Source of the DNA: Agrococcus sp. Marseille-P2731
GTDB lineage: Bacteria > Actinomycetota > Actinomycetes > Actinomycetales > Microbacteriaceae
Reading direction: 5' to 3'
Length of the DNA stretch: 64,000 nucleotides
NCBI RefSeq assembly: GCF_900117395.1
Contig: NZ_FPEG01000001.1
Location: 750,119 to 814,118 of the forward strand
The notes under the pieces: generated by a model
The model's input: only the letters and a program-made list of their open reading frames with translations
Told to the model about the DNA's origin: nothing
Databases searched by the model: none
Shown: in pieces, positions 8,536 to 17,163 of the stretch
Position numbering within the stretch: position 1 is the stretch's first letter
Layout: each line of letters opens with the position of its first letter
Translations under genes and position numbers: made by a program

Positions 8536-9909
8536 ATGCCCGCTGTCGCCCTGCCGCTCGAGACCCCCGAGATCGTCATCAACGCCGCCGGCGGTTCGGT
8601 GGTGCGCCGCAGCGTGCTGCCGAGCGGCGTGCGCGTGCTCACCGAGCGCGTGCCAGGTGCCGCGAGCGCCTCGGTCGGCTTCTGGGTGCCGGTGGGCTCT
8701 CGCGACGAGCGCGACGACGCGCGAGGCGCCACGCACTTCCTGGAGCACCTGCTGTTCAAGGGGACCCGGACGCGCACGGCCTTCGACATCGCCGTCGCCT
8801 TCGACGAGGTCGGCGGTGAGCACAACGCACTGACCGCCAAGGAGCACACCTGCTACTACGCGAAGGTGCGCGACCGCGACCTCGGCATGGCCGTCGACGT
8901 GCTGGCCGACATGGTGACCTCCTCGCTGCTCGACGCGGGCGAGTTCGAGCACGAGCGCGAGGTGATCCTCGAGGAGCTCGCGATGGCCGACGACGATCCC
9001 GGCGACGTTGCGGGGGAGCGGCTCAGCGAGCTGGTGCACGGCGTGGAGGCGCCGCTCGGGCGTCCGATCGGCGGCACGAGCGCGTCGATCCGCGCTGTCT
9101 CGCGCGACCGGGTCGCCGAGCACTACCGTGAGCACTACGGCGCGAGCGACCTGGTCGTGACCGTGGCCGGCGCCGTCGACCACGACACCGTCGTCGAGCA
9201 GCTGCAGGAGGCGCTCAGCCGCTACGGATGGGCGCTCACCGCTGGCAGCCCGAAGGAGCGCCGCGATGGCGCCCTGCAGCCCTCGAGCGACGGAGGGCTC
9301 ACCGTCGTGCGCCGCCCGCTCGAGCAGGTGAGCCTCATGCTCGGCACGCCGGGGCTGACCGCGGGCGACCCGCGTCGCAGCACCATGGCGGTGCTGAACG
9401 CGGTGCTCGGGTCCGGCATGTCGTCACGCCTCTTCCAGGAGATCCGCGAGAAGCGCGGCCTCGCCTACTCGGTCTACTCCTTCGCCTCCGGCTATGCCGA
9501 CGCGGGTGTCATGGGCATGGCGGCCGCCTGCCAGCCGCACAAGACGCTGGAGGTCGCCGGGCTCATGCTCTCCGAGCTCGAGCGGCTCGCCGAGGGCGTG
9601 GCCGACGACGAGCTGCGCCGCGCGAAGGGGCAGCTCGCGGGTGGTTCGGCGCTCGCACTGGAGGAGAGCGACACGCGCATGTCGCGCCTCGGCCGAGCAG
9701 AGCTGACGCTGGGGGCGTTCCTCGACATCGACGCGACGCTCGAGCGCATCGAGCGCGTCACCGAGGCGGATGTGCGCGAGCTGGCCGTGCAGCTCGCGAG
9801 CGGTCCCCGCTCGATCTCGGCCGTCGGCCAGGTGCCGGACGGGCTCGACTCGCTCGTCGCGTCAGCCCGGCGGGATACGGTGGAGGCAGCGGTCCCAGCC
9901 GCTCGCTAG
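8536..9909 (+). CDS. M16-family zinc metallopeptidase (PqqL/processing-peptidase type)
   Basis: Cytoplasmic-type insulinase-superfamily peptidase, 457 residues. The inverted zinc motif HxxEH is intact at H67-F-L-E70-H71, and the downstream helix around EHEREVILEELAM supplies the third zinc ligand. The C-terminal half is the related inactive M16C domain, with the R/Y motif in RGLAYSVYSF. No signal peptide. The position directly after pnp is conserved in many Gram-positive bacteria; the substrate is not known. It appears to be transcribed from its own leaderless promoter inside the pnp terminator spacer. Confidence 0.9.
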   Translation: MPAVALPLETPEIVINAAGGSVVRRSVLPSGVRVLTERVPGAASASVGFWVPVGSRDERDDARGATHFLEHLLFKGTRTRTAFDIAVAFDEVGGEHNALTAKEHTCYYAKVRDRDLGMAVDVLADMVTSSLLDAGEFEHEREVILEELAMADDDPGDVAGERLSELVHGVEAPLGRPIGGTSASIRAVSRDRVAEHYREHYGASDLVVTVAGAVDHDTVVEQLQEALSRYGWALTAGSPKERRDGALQPSSDGGLTVVRRPLEQVSLMLGTPGLTAGDPRRSTMAVLNAVLGSGMSSRLFQEIREKRGLAYSVYSFASGYADAGVMGMAAACQPHKTLEVAGLMLSELERLAEGVADDELRRAKGQLAGGSALALEESDTRMSRLGRAELTLGAFLDIDATLERIERVTEADVRELAVQLASGPRSISAVGQVPDGLDSLVASARRDTVEAAVPAAR

Positions 9910-9977
9910 AGAGAAGGGCCCGTTCGCGCGCCCGCAGCACCGAGATCGGGCGCATCGTCGCGCCACGCGGAGGAACG

Positions 9978-10580
9978 ATGGCCCACCTGCTCTACCTCGT
10001 CAGGCATGGCGAGCAGCTCGATGCCGAGCACGGCGTCGACGACGGCAAGCTCTCCGGACGCGGCGTGCGTCAGGCGAAGGCGATCGCGCAGCGACTCTCG
10101 GGCGTCGACTTCGATCGCGCGTGGACCTCGCCGCTCATGCGCGCCACCGAGACCGCGGCGATCATGCAGGAGCGCCTGACGGCCGTCGAGTTCGAGAAGT
10201 CGTCGCTGCTGCTCGACTGCATCCCCTCCGGCAAGGACGAGAGCACCCCGGTGGGCTTCCACCGCTTCCTCGACAGCGTGCGGCCCGAGGAGGCCGAGGC
10301 AGGAGCCGCGCAGATGCAGGATGCGGGCGATCAGTGGCTGCGGCCGTCGCGCGGCGACGTCAACGAGCTGCTCGTCACCCACAACTTCGTGATCGGCTGG
10401 TTCGTGCGCGAGGTCATGCAGTCGCCGGACTGGCAGTGGATGAGCCTCAACCAGGCCAACTGCGGCCTGACGATCATCCGTCGTCGCTCCGGCAAGCCGC
10501 CGCAGCTCGTCGTGCACAACGACCTCGGGCACCTCCCGCCCGAGGAGCGCACGGGCATGCCCATCCCGCAGCCCTACTGA
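9978..10580 (+). CDS. Histidine phosphatase (phosphoglycerate mutase-like) family protein
   Basis: 200 residues. The catalytic RHG motif is at the N-terminus (LVRHGEQ, H10), with the arginine of SPLMRATETA and a second histidine in LLVTHNFVIG; these form the phosphohistidine pocket. The ATG follows GGAGGA. The length fits a small phosphatase more than a glycolytic mutase. The substrate is unknown. It lies 68 nt after the M16 gene and may share its transcript. Confidence 0.85.
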   Translation: MAHLLYLVRHGEQLDAEHGVDDGKLSGRGVRQAKAIAQRLSGVDFDRAWTSPLMRATETAAIMQERLTAVEFEKSSLLLDCIPSGKDESTPVGFHRFLDSVRPEEAEAGAAQMQDAGDQWLRPSRGDVNELLVTHNFVIGWFVREVMQSPDWQWMSLNQANCGLTIIRRRSGKPPQLVVHNDLGHLPPEERTGMPIPQPY

Positions 10581-10587
10581 CGCGGCA

Positions 10588-11046
10588 TCAACCGAGCGGC
10601 TTCAGGAACCAGCGCGTCGCGTTCGGGTTCTCGTTGTAGGGGGCGACGGATGCGTACCCGCGGCTCGTGTAGAGCGCGTTCGCCGCTTCGAGGGCGCTGT
10701 TCGTGTCGAGCACAACCTCGGTCCCACCGAGCTCGGCCGCGCGCTGCTCGAGCGCGGTGAGCAGCGCGGCACCCGTGCCCCTGCCACGGCCGGCGGGTGC
10801 GACGAAGAGGTGCTTCACCTCGAAGCGGTGCGGCTCGAGCCGGCGCAGCGCACCGCAGCCCACCGGCTCATCGCCGTCCCAGGCGATCAGGAAGGCGCCG
10901 TCCGGCGCTCGCAGTGTGGCGGGATCCGCGGGGCGAGGCGTGTAGGTGCCGCCGATGAAGGTGATGGCGCGGTCCGAGAAGTAGGCCTGCAGGAGCGACT
11001 GCGCGACCTCGGTCGCGGGGTCCTCGAGAGCGATCGTGATGGGCAC
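10588..11046 (-). CDS. GNAT-family N-acetyltransferase
   Basis: 152 residues forming one GNAT domain. The acetyl-CoA-binding motif is at VAPAGRGRGTGAALL (about residues 83-97), preceded by the strand HRFEVKHLFV and followed by LYTSRGYASVAPY. Acceptor unknown. GTG start at 11046 with a -10 box (TAGAGT, 11053-11058 on this strand) 6 nt before it, so leaderless. It converges with the phosphatase gene, leaving only 7 nt between them. Confidence 0.85.
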   Translation of the reverse strand: MPITIALEDPATEVAQSLLQAYFSDRAITFIGGTYTPRPADPATLRAPDGAFLIAWDGDEPVGCGALRRLEPHRFEVKHLFVAPAGRGRGTGAALLTALEQRAAELGGTEVVLDTNSALEAANALYTSRGYASVAPYNENPNATRWFLKPLG

Positions 11047-11052
11047 CCGCTC

Positions 11053-11058
11053 ACTCTA
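11053..11058 (-). promoter_or_regulatory. -10 box TAGAGT for the GNAT gene
   Basis: Six nt before the GTG at 11046, reading the minus strand. Confidence 0.55.
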
Positions 11059-11111
11059 GGACGGCGCGGCCGCGCGGGCCGGCAACCGCTCGCCGGCGAC
11101 CCGCGACGCCG

Positions 11112-11117
11112 TAGGCT
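11112..11117 (+). promoter_or_regulatory. -10 box TAGGCT for dapB
   Basis: Seven nt before the dapB ATG; the start is chosen from this and the family N-terminus. Confidence 0.6.
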
Positions 11118-11124
11118 TGGTGCC

Positions 11125-11829
11125 ATGGCAGCAACCAGGCGCGTCGGCATCGCGGGCGCCACCGGTCGGCTCGGTGCCCTCGCCCTGCGGCTCGTGCGCG
11201 AGGCCGACGACCTCGAGCCGGTCGAGCTCGACGTGCGCGAGGGGGTCGACCTCGATCGGATCGACGTGATCTTCGACGCCACGGTGCTGGCGGCCAGCGC
11301 CAAGCTCGTCGCCGCGGCGGCCGAGGCGGCGGTGCCGATGGTGATCGCCACGAGCGGCTGGAGCGACGAGCGCGTCGCGGCCCTCCGCGACCGAGGTGTC
11401 GACCGCATCCGCATCGTGCCCAACTTCTCGCTCGGCAGCGTGCTCGAGACGCACCTGGCGACGATCGCCGCCCAGCACTTCGAGGCGGTCGAGGTCGTCG
11501 AAGCCCACCACGATCGCAAGCGGGATGCGCCCAGCGGCACCGCGACGCGCACGGCAGAGGCCGTCGGTGCGGTGCGGGGGTTCCTGCCCGCCACGCCCGA
11601 TGAGCCGGGGCGCGGAGCGATCATCGCGGGTGTGCCGGTGCACGCCATCCGCCTGCCGGGCGTCGTCGCCCGGCAGGAGGTCGTGTTCGGCGGCATCGGC
11701 GAGACCCTCACCATCCGCCACGACACGACCTCGAGCGAGTCGTACACCGCAGGCATCCTGCTCGCGCTCCGCGCCGAGCCGCTGCCTGGGGTGACCGTCG
11801 GCATCGGCGACCTGCTGGGGCTGGCGTGA
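11125..11829 (+). CDS. dapB: 4-hydroxy-tetrahydrodipicolinate reductase
   Basis: NAD(P)H-dependent step of lysine/diaminopimelate synthesis. The protein is 234 residues, a little shorter than the usual 245-270. The N-terminal nucleotide-binding loop is GIAGATGRLG (about 8-17), the conserved PNFSLG motif is present, and the active-site motif EAHHDRKRDAPSGT contains H128-H129 and K132. Its stop overlaps the next start by 4 nt, so dapB, the small membrane protein gene and thyA form an operon. The adjacent dapA, several kb downstream, catalyses the preceding step. Confidence 0.94.
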   Translation: MAATRRVGIAGATGRLGALALRLVREADDLEPVELDVREGVDLDRIDVIFDATVLAASAKLVAAAAEAAVPMVIATSGWSDERVAALRDRGVDRIRIVPNFSLGSVLETHLATIAAQHFEAVEVVEAHHDRKRDAPSGTATRTAEAVGAVRGFLPATPDEPGRGAIIAGVPVHAIRLPGVVARQEVVFGGIGETLTIRHDTTSSESYTAGILLALRAEPLPGVTVGIGDLLGLA

Positions 11830-12332
11830 GCGAGCCGGCCGGCGCCCGCCGAGCTGCCCCGGCGGGCATGGGCATGGCGCTCGCGCTCGTCATGGCCGGC
11901 GCCCTCGCGCTCTACCTCGTGCTGGCCGGCGACCGCGCAGTGCGGCTCATCGCCTCCGGCGAGGTGATCGGGATCGTCACGGGCGTCGCGCTGCTCGTCT
12001 TCTTCGTCGTCGGCGCGTGGGCGCTCGGCCGCGAGCTCGTCTTCGGCGCGCAGCTGCACCGCGCGGTGCGCGAGCTCGACGCGCAGGGCGGCATGCCGCA
12101 GCCGCTGCCCGCCATGCCCTCTGGCCGAGCCGACCGGGAGGCCGCCGAGGGCGCCTTCCCGACCGCGAAGGCGGACGTCGAGGCGCATCCCGAGGCATGG
12201 CAGTCGTGGCTGCGGCTGTCGATGGCGTACGACGCGGCCCGCGACCGCAAGCGCGCCCGCATGGCAGCCCGCAAGGCGCTCGAGCTGCGGCGCCGCGCAC
12301 GCGGCAGCACTGAAGCACAGGAGGCATCATGA
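11826..12332 (+). CDS. Small membrane protein with a TPR-like tail
   Basis: 168 residues. Two hydrophobic segments at about 16-36 and 47-70 are followed by a soluble C-terminus. Residues ~115-160 ([20 protein letters not shown], then [22 protein letters not shown]) resemble a single tetratricopeptide-type helix pair. GTG start within the dapB stop, and its own stop overlaps thyA, so it is tightly co-translated with both. Function unknown; I do not recognise a named family. Confidence 0.75.
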   Translation: MSEPAGARRAAPAGMGMALALVMAGALALYLVLAGDRAVRLIASGEVIGIVTGVALLVFFVVGAWALGRELVFGAQLHRAVRELDAQGGMPQPLPAMPSGRADREAAEGAFPTAKADVEAHPEAWQSWLRLSMAYDAARDRKRARMAARKALELRRRARGSTEAQEAS

Positions 12333-13129
12333 CCGCTCACCCCTACGAGGCGCTGCTCGCCGACGTCTTCGCCAACGGCGAGAGCAAGGGCGACCGCACC
12401 GGCACCGGCACGCGCTCGGTCTTCGGGCGGCAGCTGCGCTACGACCTGTCGCAGGGATTCCCGCTCATCACGACCAAGCGCGTGCACTTCAGGTCGATCG
12501 CGCTCGAGCTGCTGTGGTTCCTGCGCGGCGAGTCGAACGTGCGCTGGCTGCAGGAGCAGGGTGTCACGATCTGGGATGAGTGGGCCGACGCCGACGGCGA
12601 GCTCGGCCCCGTCTACGGCGTGCAGTGGCGCTCGTGGCCCGACCCGAGCGGCGGCTCGATCGACCAGATCGCGCAGGTCGTCGAGTCGATCCGCACGAAC
12701 CCGGACTCGCGGCGCCACATCGTCTCGGCCTGGAACCCCGCCGACATCCCCGACATGGCGCTCGCCCCCTGCCACGCGTTCTTCCAGTTCGACGTCACCG
12801 ACGGGCGCCTGAGCTGCCAGCTGTACCAGCGCTCTGCCGACATGTTCCTCGGCGTGCCCTTCAACGTCGCCAGCTATGCGCTGCTGACGCACATGATCGC
12901 GCAGCAGACGGGCCTCGAGGTCGGCGACCTCATCTGGACCGGCGGCGACTGCCACGTCTACGACAACCACGTCGAGCAGGTCGAGCGGCAGCTCGCGCGC
13001 GAGCCCTACGCGCTGCCGACGCTGCGCATCCGCCGCCGCCCCGACAGCATCCTCGACTACGATCTCGACGACTTCGAGGTCGTCGGCTACGAGCACCACC
13101 CCGGCATCAAGGCGCCGGTCGCGGTCTGA
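12329..13129 (+). CDS. thyA: Thymidylate synthase
   Basis: Converts dUMP to dTMP using methylene-tetrahydrofolate. The length of 266 residues is that of the short bacterial ThyA form. The catalytic cysteine is C148 in [10 protein letters not shown], and [16 protein letters not shown] and the arginines of [10 protein letters not shown] bind dUMP. The ATG overlaps the upstream stop. folA follows 23 nt later; ThyA produces dihydrofolate, which FolA recycles, so the pairing is functional. Confidence 0.97.
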   Translation: MTAHPYEALLADVFANGESKGDRTGTGTRSVFGRQLRYDLSQGFPLITTKRVHFRSIALELLWFLRGESNVRWLQEQGVTIWDEWADADGELGPVYGVQWRSWPDPSGGSIDQIAQVVESIRTNPDSRRHIVSAWNPADIPDMALAPCHAFFQFDVTDGRLSCQLYQRSADMFLGVPFNVASYALLTHMIAQQTGLEVGDLIWTGGDCHVYDNHVEQVERQLAREPYALPTLRIRRRPDSILDYDLDDFEVVGYEHHPGIKAPVAV

Positions 13130-13152
13130 GCGCGGCGAAGAGGGGCGAGCGG

Positions 13153-13710
13153 ATGCTGGGCATGATCTGGGCGCAGGCGCGCGGCGGTGTGATCGGCGAG
13201 GCCGGAGACATGCCGTGGAGCCTGCCGGAGGACATGCAGCGCTTCAAGGCGATCACCATGGGCCACCCGGTCGTCATGGGTCGTCGCACCTGGGAGTCCT
13301 TCCCTGAGCGGTTCCGGCCGCTGCCCGGCCGCGACAACATCGTCATCACCTCCGACCGCGACTACCTCGCTGCCGGCGCGCGCACGGTCGCGAGCCTCGA
13401 GGAGGCGCTGGCGGCAGCGCGCGCCATCGCCGGCACCGAGGGTGAGGTGTGGGTGATCGGCGGCGGCCGCGTCTACCGCGACGCCCTGCCGCTCGCCGAC
13501 CGGCTCGAGATCACCGACATCGACCTCGACGCATCCGGGGACACCACCGCCCCCGACCCGGGCGCGATCGCCGCCGATCAGCGCGCGCACGACGCAAGCC
13601 CGGCGGATGCGCCCTGGGCCGAGATCGCGCGCGAGCCCGCGACCGGCTGGCACACCAGCGCCTCGGGCTTGCGCTATGCCTACCGCTCGCTCGAGCGCGT
13701 CGCGGACTGA
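13153..13710 (+). CDS. folA: Dihydrofolate reductase
   Basis: Reduces dihydrofolate to tetrahydrofolate with NADPH. The protein is 185 residues. Recognisable motifs are IGEAGDMPWSLPEDMQRFK (substrate pocket), GRRTWESFP (NADPH site) and VIGGGRVYRDAL. The C-terminal third carries an insert of about 20 residues (DTTAPDPGAIAADQRAHDAS) not usual in DHFR. The ATG follows AAGAGGGG. The 3' end overlaps the convergent cell-wall-binding gene by 31 nt. Confidence 0.95.
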   Translation: MLGMIWAQARGGVIGEAGDMPWSLPEDMQRFKAITMGHPVVMGRRTWESFPERFRPLPGRDNIVITSDRDYLAAGARTVASLEEALAAARAIAGTEGEVWVIGGGRVYRDALPLADRLEITDIDLDASGDTTAPDPGAIAADQRAHDASPADAPWAEIAREPATGWHTSASGLRYAYRSLERVAD

Positions 13711-15386
13711 CCGTCCAGCTGCGACAGCTCGCGCAGCGGGTTCGATCCGCTCTCGTGCGCGGTCCGGTCCTGGCTGGGGGACGCCGAGGCGGGCCCCGGA
13801 CGCCCGGTGAGCGACCACGGCGAGTCGGAGATCACCGCGACGACGGCAGGACCAGCCGCCAGCACCGCCGTCGCTCGGATCGGCTCGCAGCAGTGCTCGA
13901 AGGGCACGCGGTAGCTCTCTCCGCCGTCGAGGAGCTCCAGCACCGCGAACACGCCGCCGCCGTGCGAGGCCGCGACGGTGCGCGCCGGGCTGCCGGAGAT
14001 GAACACTGCGTCACCCTGACCTGACAGCGGCGTGCCCATCACGGGCGCGCTCGAGAGATCGGTGAGGCGCAGCGTCCAGGCCCCGTTCGTCTCGACCCTG
14101 AGGTACCGCGCCGGGCGCTCGTGGAACGCGGCGAGCAGTGCCGTGCCGCTGTAGGAGCCCGGGAAGTCGATCGGCTTGTCGAGCTCCTGCCGATCGGCAT
14201 CGAGCACCGAGACGCTGTTCGTGCCGCTGCTCGACATGGTCGCGCGGATCTGCGCGTAGGGGATGCCGCGTGCGCCGAGGTCGATCAGTCGATCGCCCGA
14301 GCCGGAGTGCTGCTGCGGCGCGAACGTGCCGTACTGCGCCGCGATGGTCTGCTGCAGGGTGAGTGGGCAGTCTGCGAGCCTGAGCGCCGCGTCGCTGATC
14401 GTCGCCGAGCTGCCGAGGCCCACGACGCGGCTGATGCCGCGGCGATCGGCCTCGTCGCGCAGCATCGGGGTGATGGATGCGTGGCAAGCGTTCGGTGTGA
14501 GGAACATCGGCACGCCGCGGAGCGCGGCGTGCACGGCACCCGCGAGCGCGTCGGGGAAGTTCTGGCCGGTGGCGAGGAGCATCACGGGCTCGCTGCCACT
14601 CGGTGCGAAGCGCGCGTTGATGAGCTGCGCGGTGCGGTACCGGTCGCTGCCCGCGAAGCGCTCGAGCGATGACGCGAAGCCGCGGAGCCCGCGCTCGTCG
14701 GCGGCGCTGACGGAGGGCGCGCCGCCGGCGACGTTCACCGGCAGCCCGGCGACCGCAGGTCCCACGCGGTCGAGCCACGCCTGTGCGCCAGCCGCCGTCG
14801 GCGCGTGGTGGTCGAGCACCACCGCTGAGCCGTCACGCCCGGCGACGGAGGCCGCCACCAGCGCGTCGGGGAAGCTGGCGCCGGACGCGACCCACACGGA
14901 CGCCACGCCACCGCTCTTCGCTCGCAGGCGCTCGAGGAGCAGCAGTGAGGTCTCGACGCGGTTGGCGCCGCCGAGGCGGGTGAGCGTCTCGCCGCCGCCG
15001 CTCGCCTGGGCGACCTGCTGAGCGCGAGCCGCGACGGCGTCCGAGACGGAGGACGCGGAGCCGACGATCACGACCTCCGAGGGGGCCAGCTCGCGGATGC
15101 GCTCGGCGACCACCTGAGGCAGCTCGTTCGGCGGGGTGAGGAGCAGGTGTCCGCTCTCGGCGGCGACCACGGGGCCCGCCGCGAGCGCATCCGGGAACTT
15201 CAGGCCGTTCGCCAGGAAGACCACGTCGCCCGTCGCGGGCGTCTGCCGCGAGATCTCCACGCTGGTCGCGAAGCGGTTGCTGCCGGCGATCCGCTCGCTG
15301 GAGACTGCTTCGGCGGCACGTGCTGCGGTCACGAGGCCGGTGGCCACGAGCGCGAGCGCGACGGTGAGGGCAAGGAGGGGGCGCAT
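13680..15386 (-). CDS. Exported protein with three cell-wall-binding (CWB2) repeats
   Basis: About 568 residues. A signal peptide covers the first ~25 residues (RPLLALTVALALVATGLVTA, then ARA). Three CWB2-type repeats follow, each opening with an R/G-x-G/S-x-R motif (ERIAGSNRFATS, TRLGGANRVETS, ERFAGSDRYRTA) and including FPDAL segments. After the repeats, a region of about 230 residues of unknown fold contains the pair CC near residue 505. CWB2 modules anchor proteins non-covalently to the wall in Firmicutes; here the repeats make up most of the recognisable protein and no enzyme domain is seen. The ATG at 15386 is preferred to that at 15398 because TGAGGA precedes it. Confidence 0.82.
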   Translation of the reverse strand: MRPLLALTVALALVATGLVTAARAAEAVSSERIAGSNRFATSVEISRQTPATGDVVFLANGLKFPDALAAGPVVAAESGHLLLTPPNELPQVVAERIRELAPSEVVIVGSASSVSDAVAARAQQVAQASGGGETLTRLGGANRVETSLLLLERLRAKSGGVASVWVASGASFPDALVAASVAGRDGSAVVLDHHAPTAAGAQAWLDRVGPAVAGLPVNVAGGAPSVSAADERGLRGFASSLERFAGSDRYRTAQLINARFAPSGSEPVMLLATGQNFPDALAGAVHAALRGVPMFLTPNACHASITPMLRDEADRRGISRVVGLGSSATISDAALRLADCPLTLQQTIAAQYGTFAPQQHSGSGDRLIDLGARGIPYAQIRATMSSSGTNSVSVLDADRQELDKPIDFPGSYSGTALLAAFHERPARYLRVETNGAWTLRLTDLSSAPVMGTPLSGQGDAVFISGSPARTVAASHGGGVFAVLELLDGGESYRVPFEHCCEPIRATAVLAAGPAVVAVISDSPWSLTGRPGPASASPSQDRTAHESGSNPLRELSQLDGQSATRSSER

Positions 15387-15439
15387 GGAGTTCCTCATCG
15401 AACGTGGCGGGGCGCCGCCGGACGGGCTGGGTGAGGCCG

Positions 15440-15464
15440 AGCCTAACCTTCAGGCAGAGCCTGA
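15440..15464 (-). promoter_or_regulatory. Promoter region of the CWB2 gene, with half of a DtxR/IdeR-like box
   Basis: On the minus strand TAGGCT (15440-15445) is a good -10 box. The overlapping AGGTTAGGCT matches one half of the actinobacterial iron box TTAGGTTAGGCTAACCTAA, but the other half does not match. A separate inverted repeat CAGGC-AGA-GCCTG lies at 15451-15463. Confidence 0.3.
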
Positions 15465-15489
15465 CCGTGCTGCACGCGTAACGATCGCA

Positions 15490-16053
15490 TCACGGGTTCG
15501 AGCGAGGCGCGCTGCGCTCGCGGTCGAGCGCGATCCAGTACCGCTCATAGGCACCGTGCTCGGCACTCGTGCGCACGTCCTCCAGCTCGCCCCCGGCGCC
15601 GACGATGGTCGCGCGCGATGCCGCGTTGTCGGCCTCGCAGCACAGCAGCGCCCGCTCGATGCCCATCGCTGCCGCGCGCTCGAGCACGAGCCGCAGGGCC
15701 TCGCTCGCGACGCCGCGCCCGCGCGCGGAGGGACGCACGCCGTAGCCGATGTGCCCACCCTCGGCGAGCAGCCAGGCGTTGAGCTCGTGCCGCAGGTGGA
15801 TCGAGCCGAGCACCGTGCCCGACGCCTCGTCGTCGACGATCCACCACGCGGTCGCCGGCACGAAGCCGTCGATGCCCTCGGTCTGCTGCCGGCGCTCGCG
15901 CTCCAGCCAGCGCGCGAAGCCCGCCTCCGTCGCGAGCTCCTCGACCTCGAAGCCGAAGGTCGAGAAGCCGTGCAGCACCGCGCCGTCGAACTCGCGCATC
16001 GCGGCCAGCCACGCGGCGTGCAGGGCGGGGGAGGGCTCCTGGAGTCGGATCAC
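15490..16053 (-). CDS. GNAT-family N-acetyltransferase (RimJ/RimL-like)
   Basis: 187 residues. The acetyl-CoA loop is GVRPSARGRGVASEAL (about residues 100-115), with HIGYGVRPSARGRG and a following helix typical of the RimJ/RimL subgroup; the C-terminal ERYWIALDR is also characteristic. Acceptor unknown. GTG start at 16053, leaderless by its TAGCGT box. Divergent from dapA; the two start codons are 48 nt apart. Confidence 0.85.
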   Translation of the reverse strand: MIRLQEPSPALHAAWLAAMREFDGAVLHGFSTFGFEVEELATEAGFARWLERERRQQTEGIDGFVPATAWWIVDDEASGTVLGSIHLRHELNAWLLAEGGHIGYGVRPSARGRGVASEALRLVLERAAAMGIERALLCCEADNAASRATIVGAGGELEDVRTSAEHGAYERYWIALDRERSAPRSNP

Positions 16054-16059
16054 CCGACG

Positions 16060-16065
16060 ACGCTA
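16060..16065 (-). promoter_or_regulatory. -10 box TAGCGT for the RimJ/L-like gene
   Basis: Six nt before the GTG at 16053 on the minus strand; divergent from the dapA promoter 24 nt away. Confidence 0.5.
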
Positions 16066-16089
16066 CCCGGGCGGCATCGAGCGGCGCGA

Positions 16090-16095
16090 TATCCT
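16090..16095 (+). promoter_or_regulatory. -10 box TATCCT for dapA
   Basis: Six nt before the dapA GTG at 16102. Confidence 0.6.
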
Positions 16096-16101
16096 CGGGG
16101 T

Positions 16102-17076
16102 GTGACACACAACCCATTCGGCCAGGTCCTCGTCGCGCTCGTGACCCCCTTCAGCGCGGATGGCGAGGTCGACTGGGCAGACGTCGAGCGTCTCATCGAC
16201 GACGTCGTGACGGGTGGCGCCGACGGCATCGTCGTCTCCGGCACCACCGGCGAGACCTCGACCCTCACCGACCCGGAGAAGATCCGGCTCGTGGAGGTCG
16301 CCAAGGCCGTCGCTGGCGACCGCGCGAAGGTGATCCAGGGCGGCGGCTCGAACGAGACCGCGCACGCGATGGACCTCTACCGCCAGGCCGAGCAGGCCGG
16401 CGCCGACGGCGTCATGATCGTCACGCCCTACTACAACAAGCCGACGCAGGCGGGGATCCTCACGCACTTCCGCATGATCGCCGACGCCACCGACCTGCCG
16501 GTCATCCTCTACGACATCCCGGGCCGCTCCGGCATCCCGATCCGCTTCGAGACCATCCTGCGCGCCGCGAAGCACCCGAACATCCTGGCCGTGAAGGACG
16601 CGAAGGGCGACTTCGCCGAGGTCAGCCGCGTGCTGAACCAGACCGACCTGCTCTACTTCTCCGGCGACGACGCCAACGTGCTCCCCCACCTCGCGATCGG
16701 TGCCTCCGGCCTGATCGGCGTCACCGCCAACGTGGCGCCGACGCCCTACCGCACGATGATCGACGCCGTGAACGCGGGCGACCTGGCTACCGCCCAGGCG
16801 CAGCACAAGGCGCTCGAGCCGCTGGTCCGCGCTACGATGACGCACGTACCGGGCACCGTCGCCGCGAAGTACATCCTCCACGGCCTCGGCCGCATCGGCA
16901 GTCCGCGCGTGCGCCTGCCGCTCGTCGGGCCGGAGGATGCGGAGGCGGCACTCATCGAGGATGAGCTGGCACTCGTCTCCGACATCGACGGGCTCGACCT
17001 CACCCGCTTCCGCCCCGACCGCAACGCGGCGGCCGGAGGCGCACTGCCCAAGGTGCACGGCACCACGAGGCAGTAG
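16102..17076 (+). CDS. dapA: 4-hydroxy-tetrahydrodipicolinate synthase
   Basis: Condenses pyruvate with aspartate semialdehyde, the first committed step to diaminopimelate and lysine. It is a TIM-barrel aldolase; the Schiff-base lysine is K165 in LAVKDAKGD and SGTTGE near residue 45 binds pyruvate. The protein is 324 residues, about 30 longer than E. coli DapA because of a C-terminal tail (RFRPDRNAAAGGALPKVHGT). GTG start. RNase J follows 87 nt downstream, the usual actinobacterial neighbour. Confidence 0.95.
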   Translation: MTHNPFGQVLVALVTPFSADGEVDWADVERLIDDVVTGGADGIVVSGTTGETSTLTDPEKIRLVEVAKAVAGDRAKVIQGGGSNETAHAMDLYRQAEQAGADGVMIVTPYYNKPTQAGILTHFRMIADATDLPVILYDIPGRSGIPIRFETILRAAKHPNILAVKDAKGDFAEVSRVLNQTDLLYFSGDDANVLPHLAIGASGLIGVTANVAPTPYRTMIDAVNAGDLATAQAQHKALEPLVRATMTHVPGTVAAKYILHGLGRIGSPRVRLPLVGPEDAEAALIEDELALVSDIDGLDLTRFRPDRNAAAGGALPKVHGTTRQ

Positions 17077-17163
17077 CCCGGCCACAGACTTCCCTGCGCG
17101 CGAGGTGCGCGCCCCCACCACATCCGCTCGCAGCACCGCGAGCCCCATATCGAAGGAGGGCCC

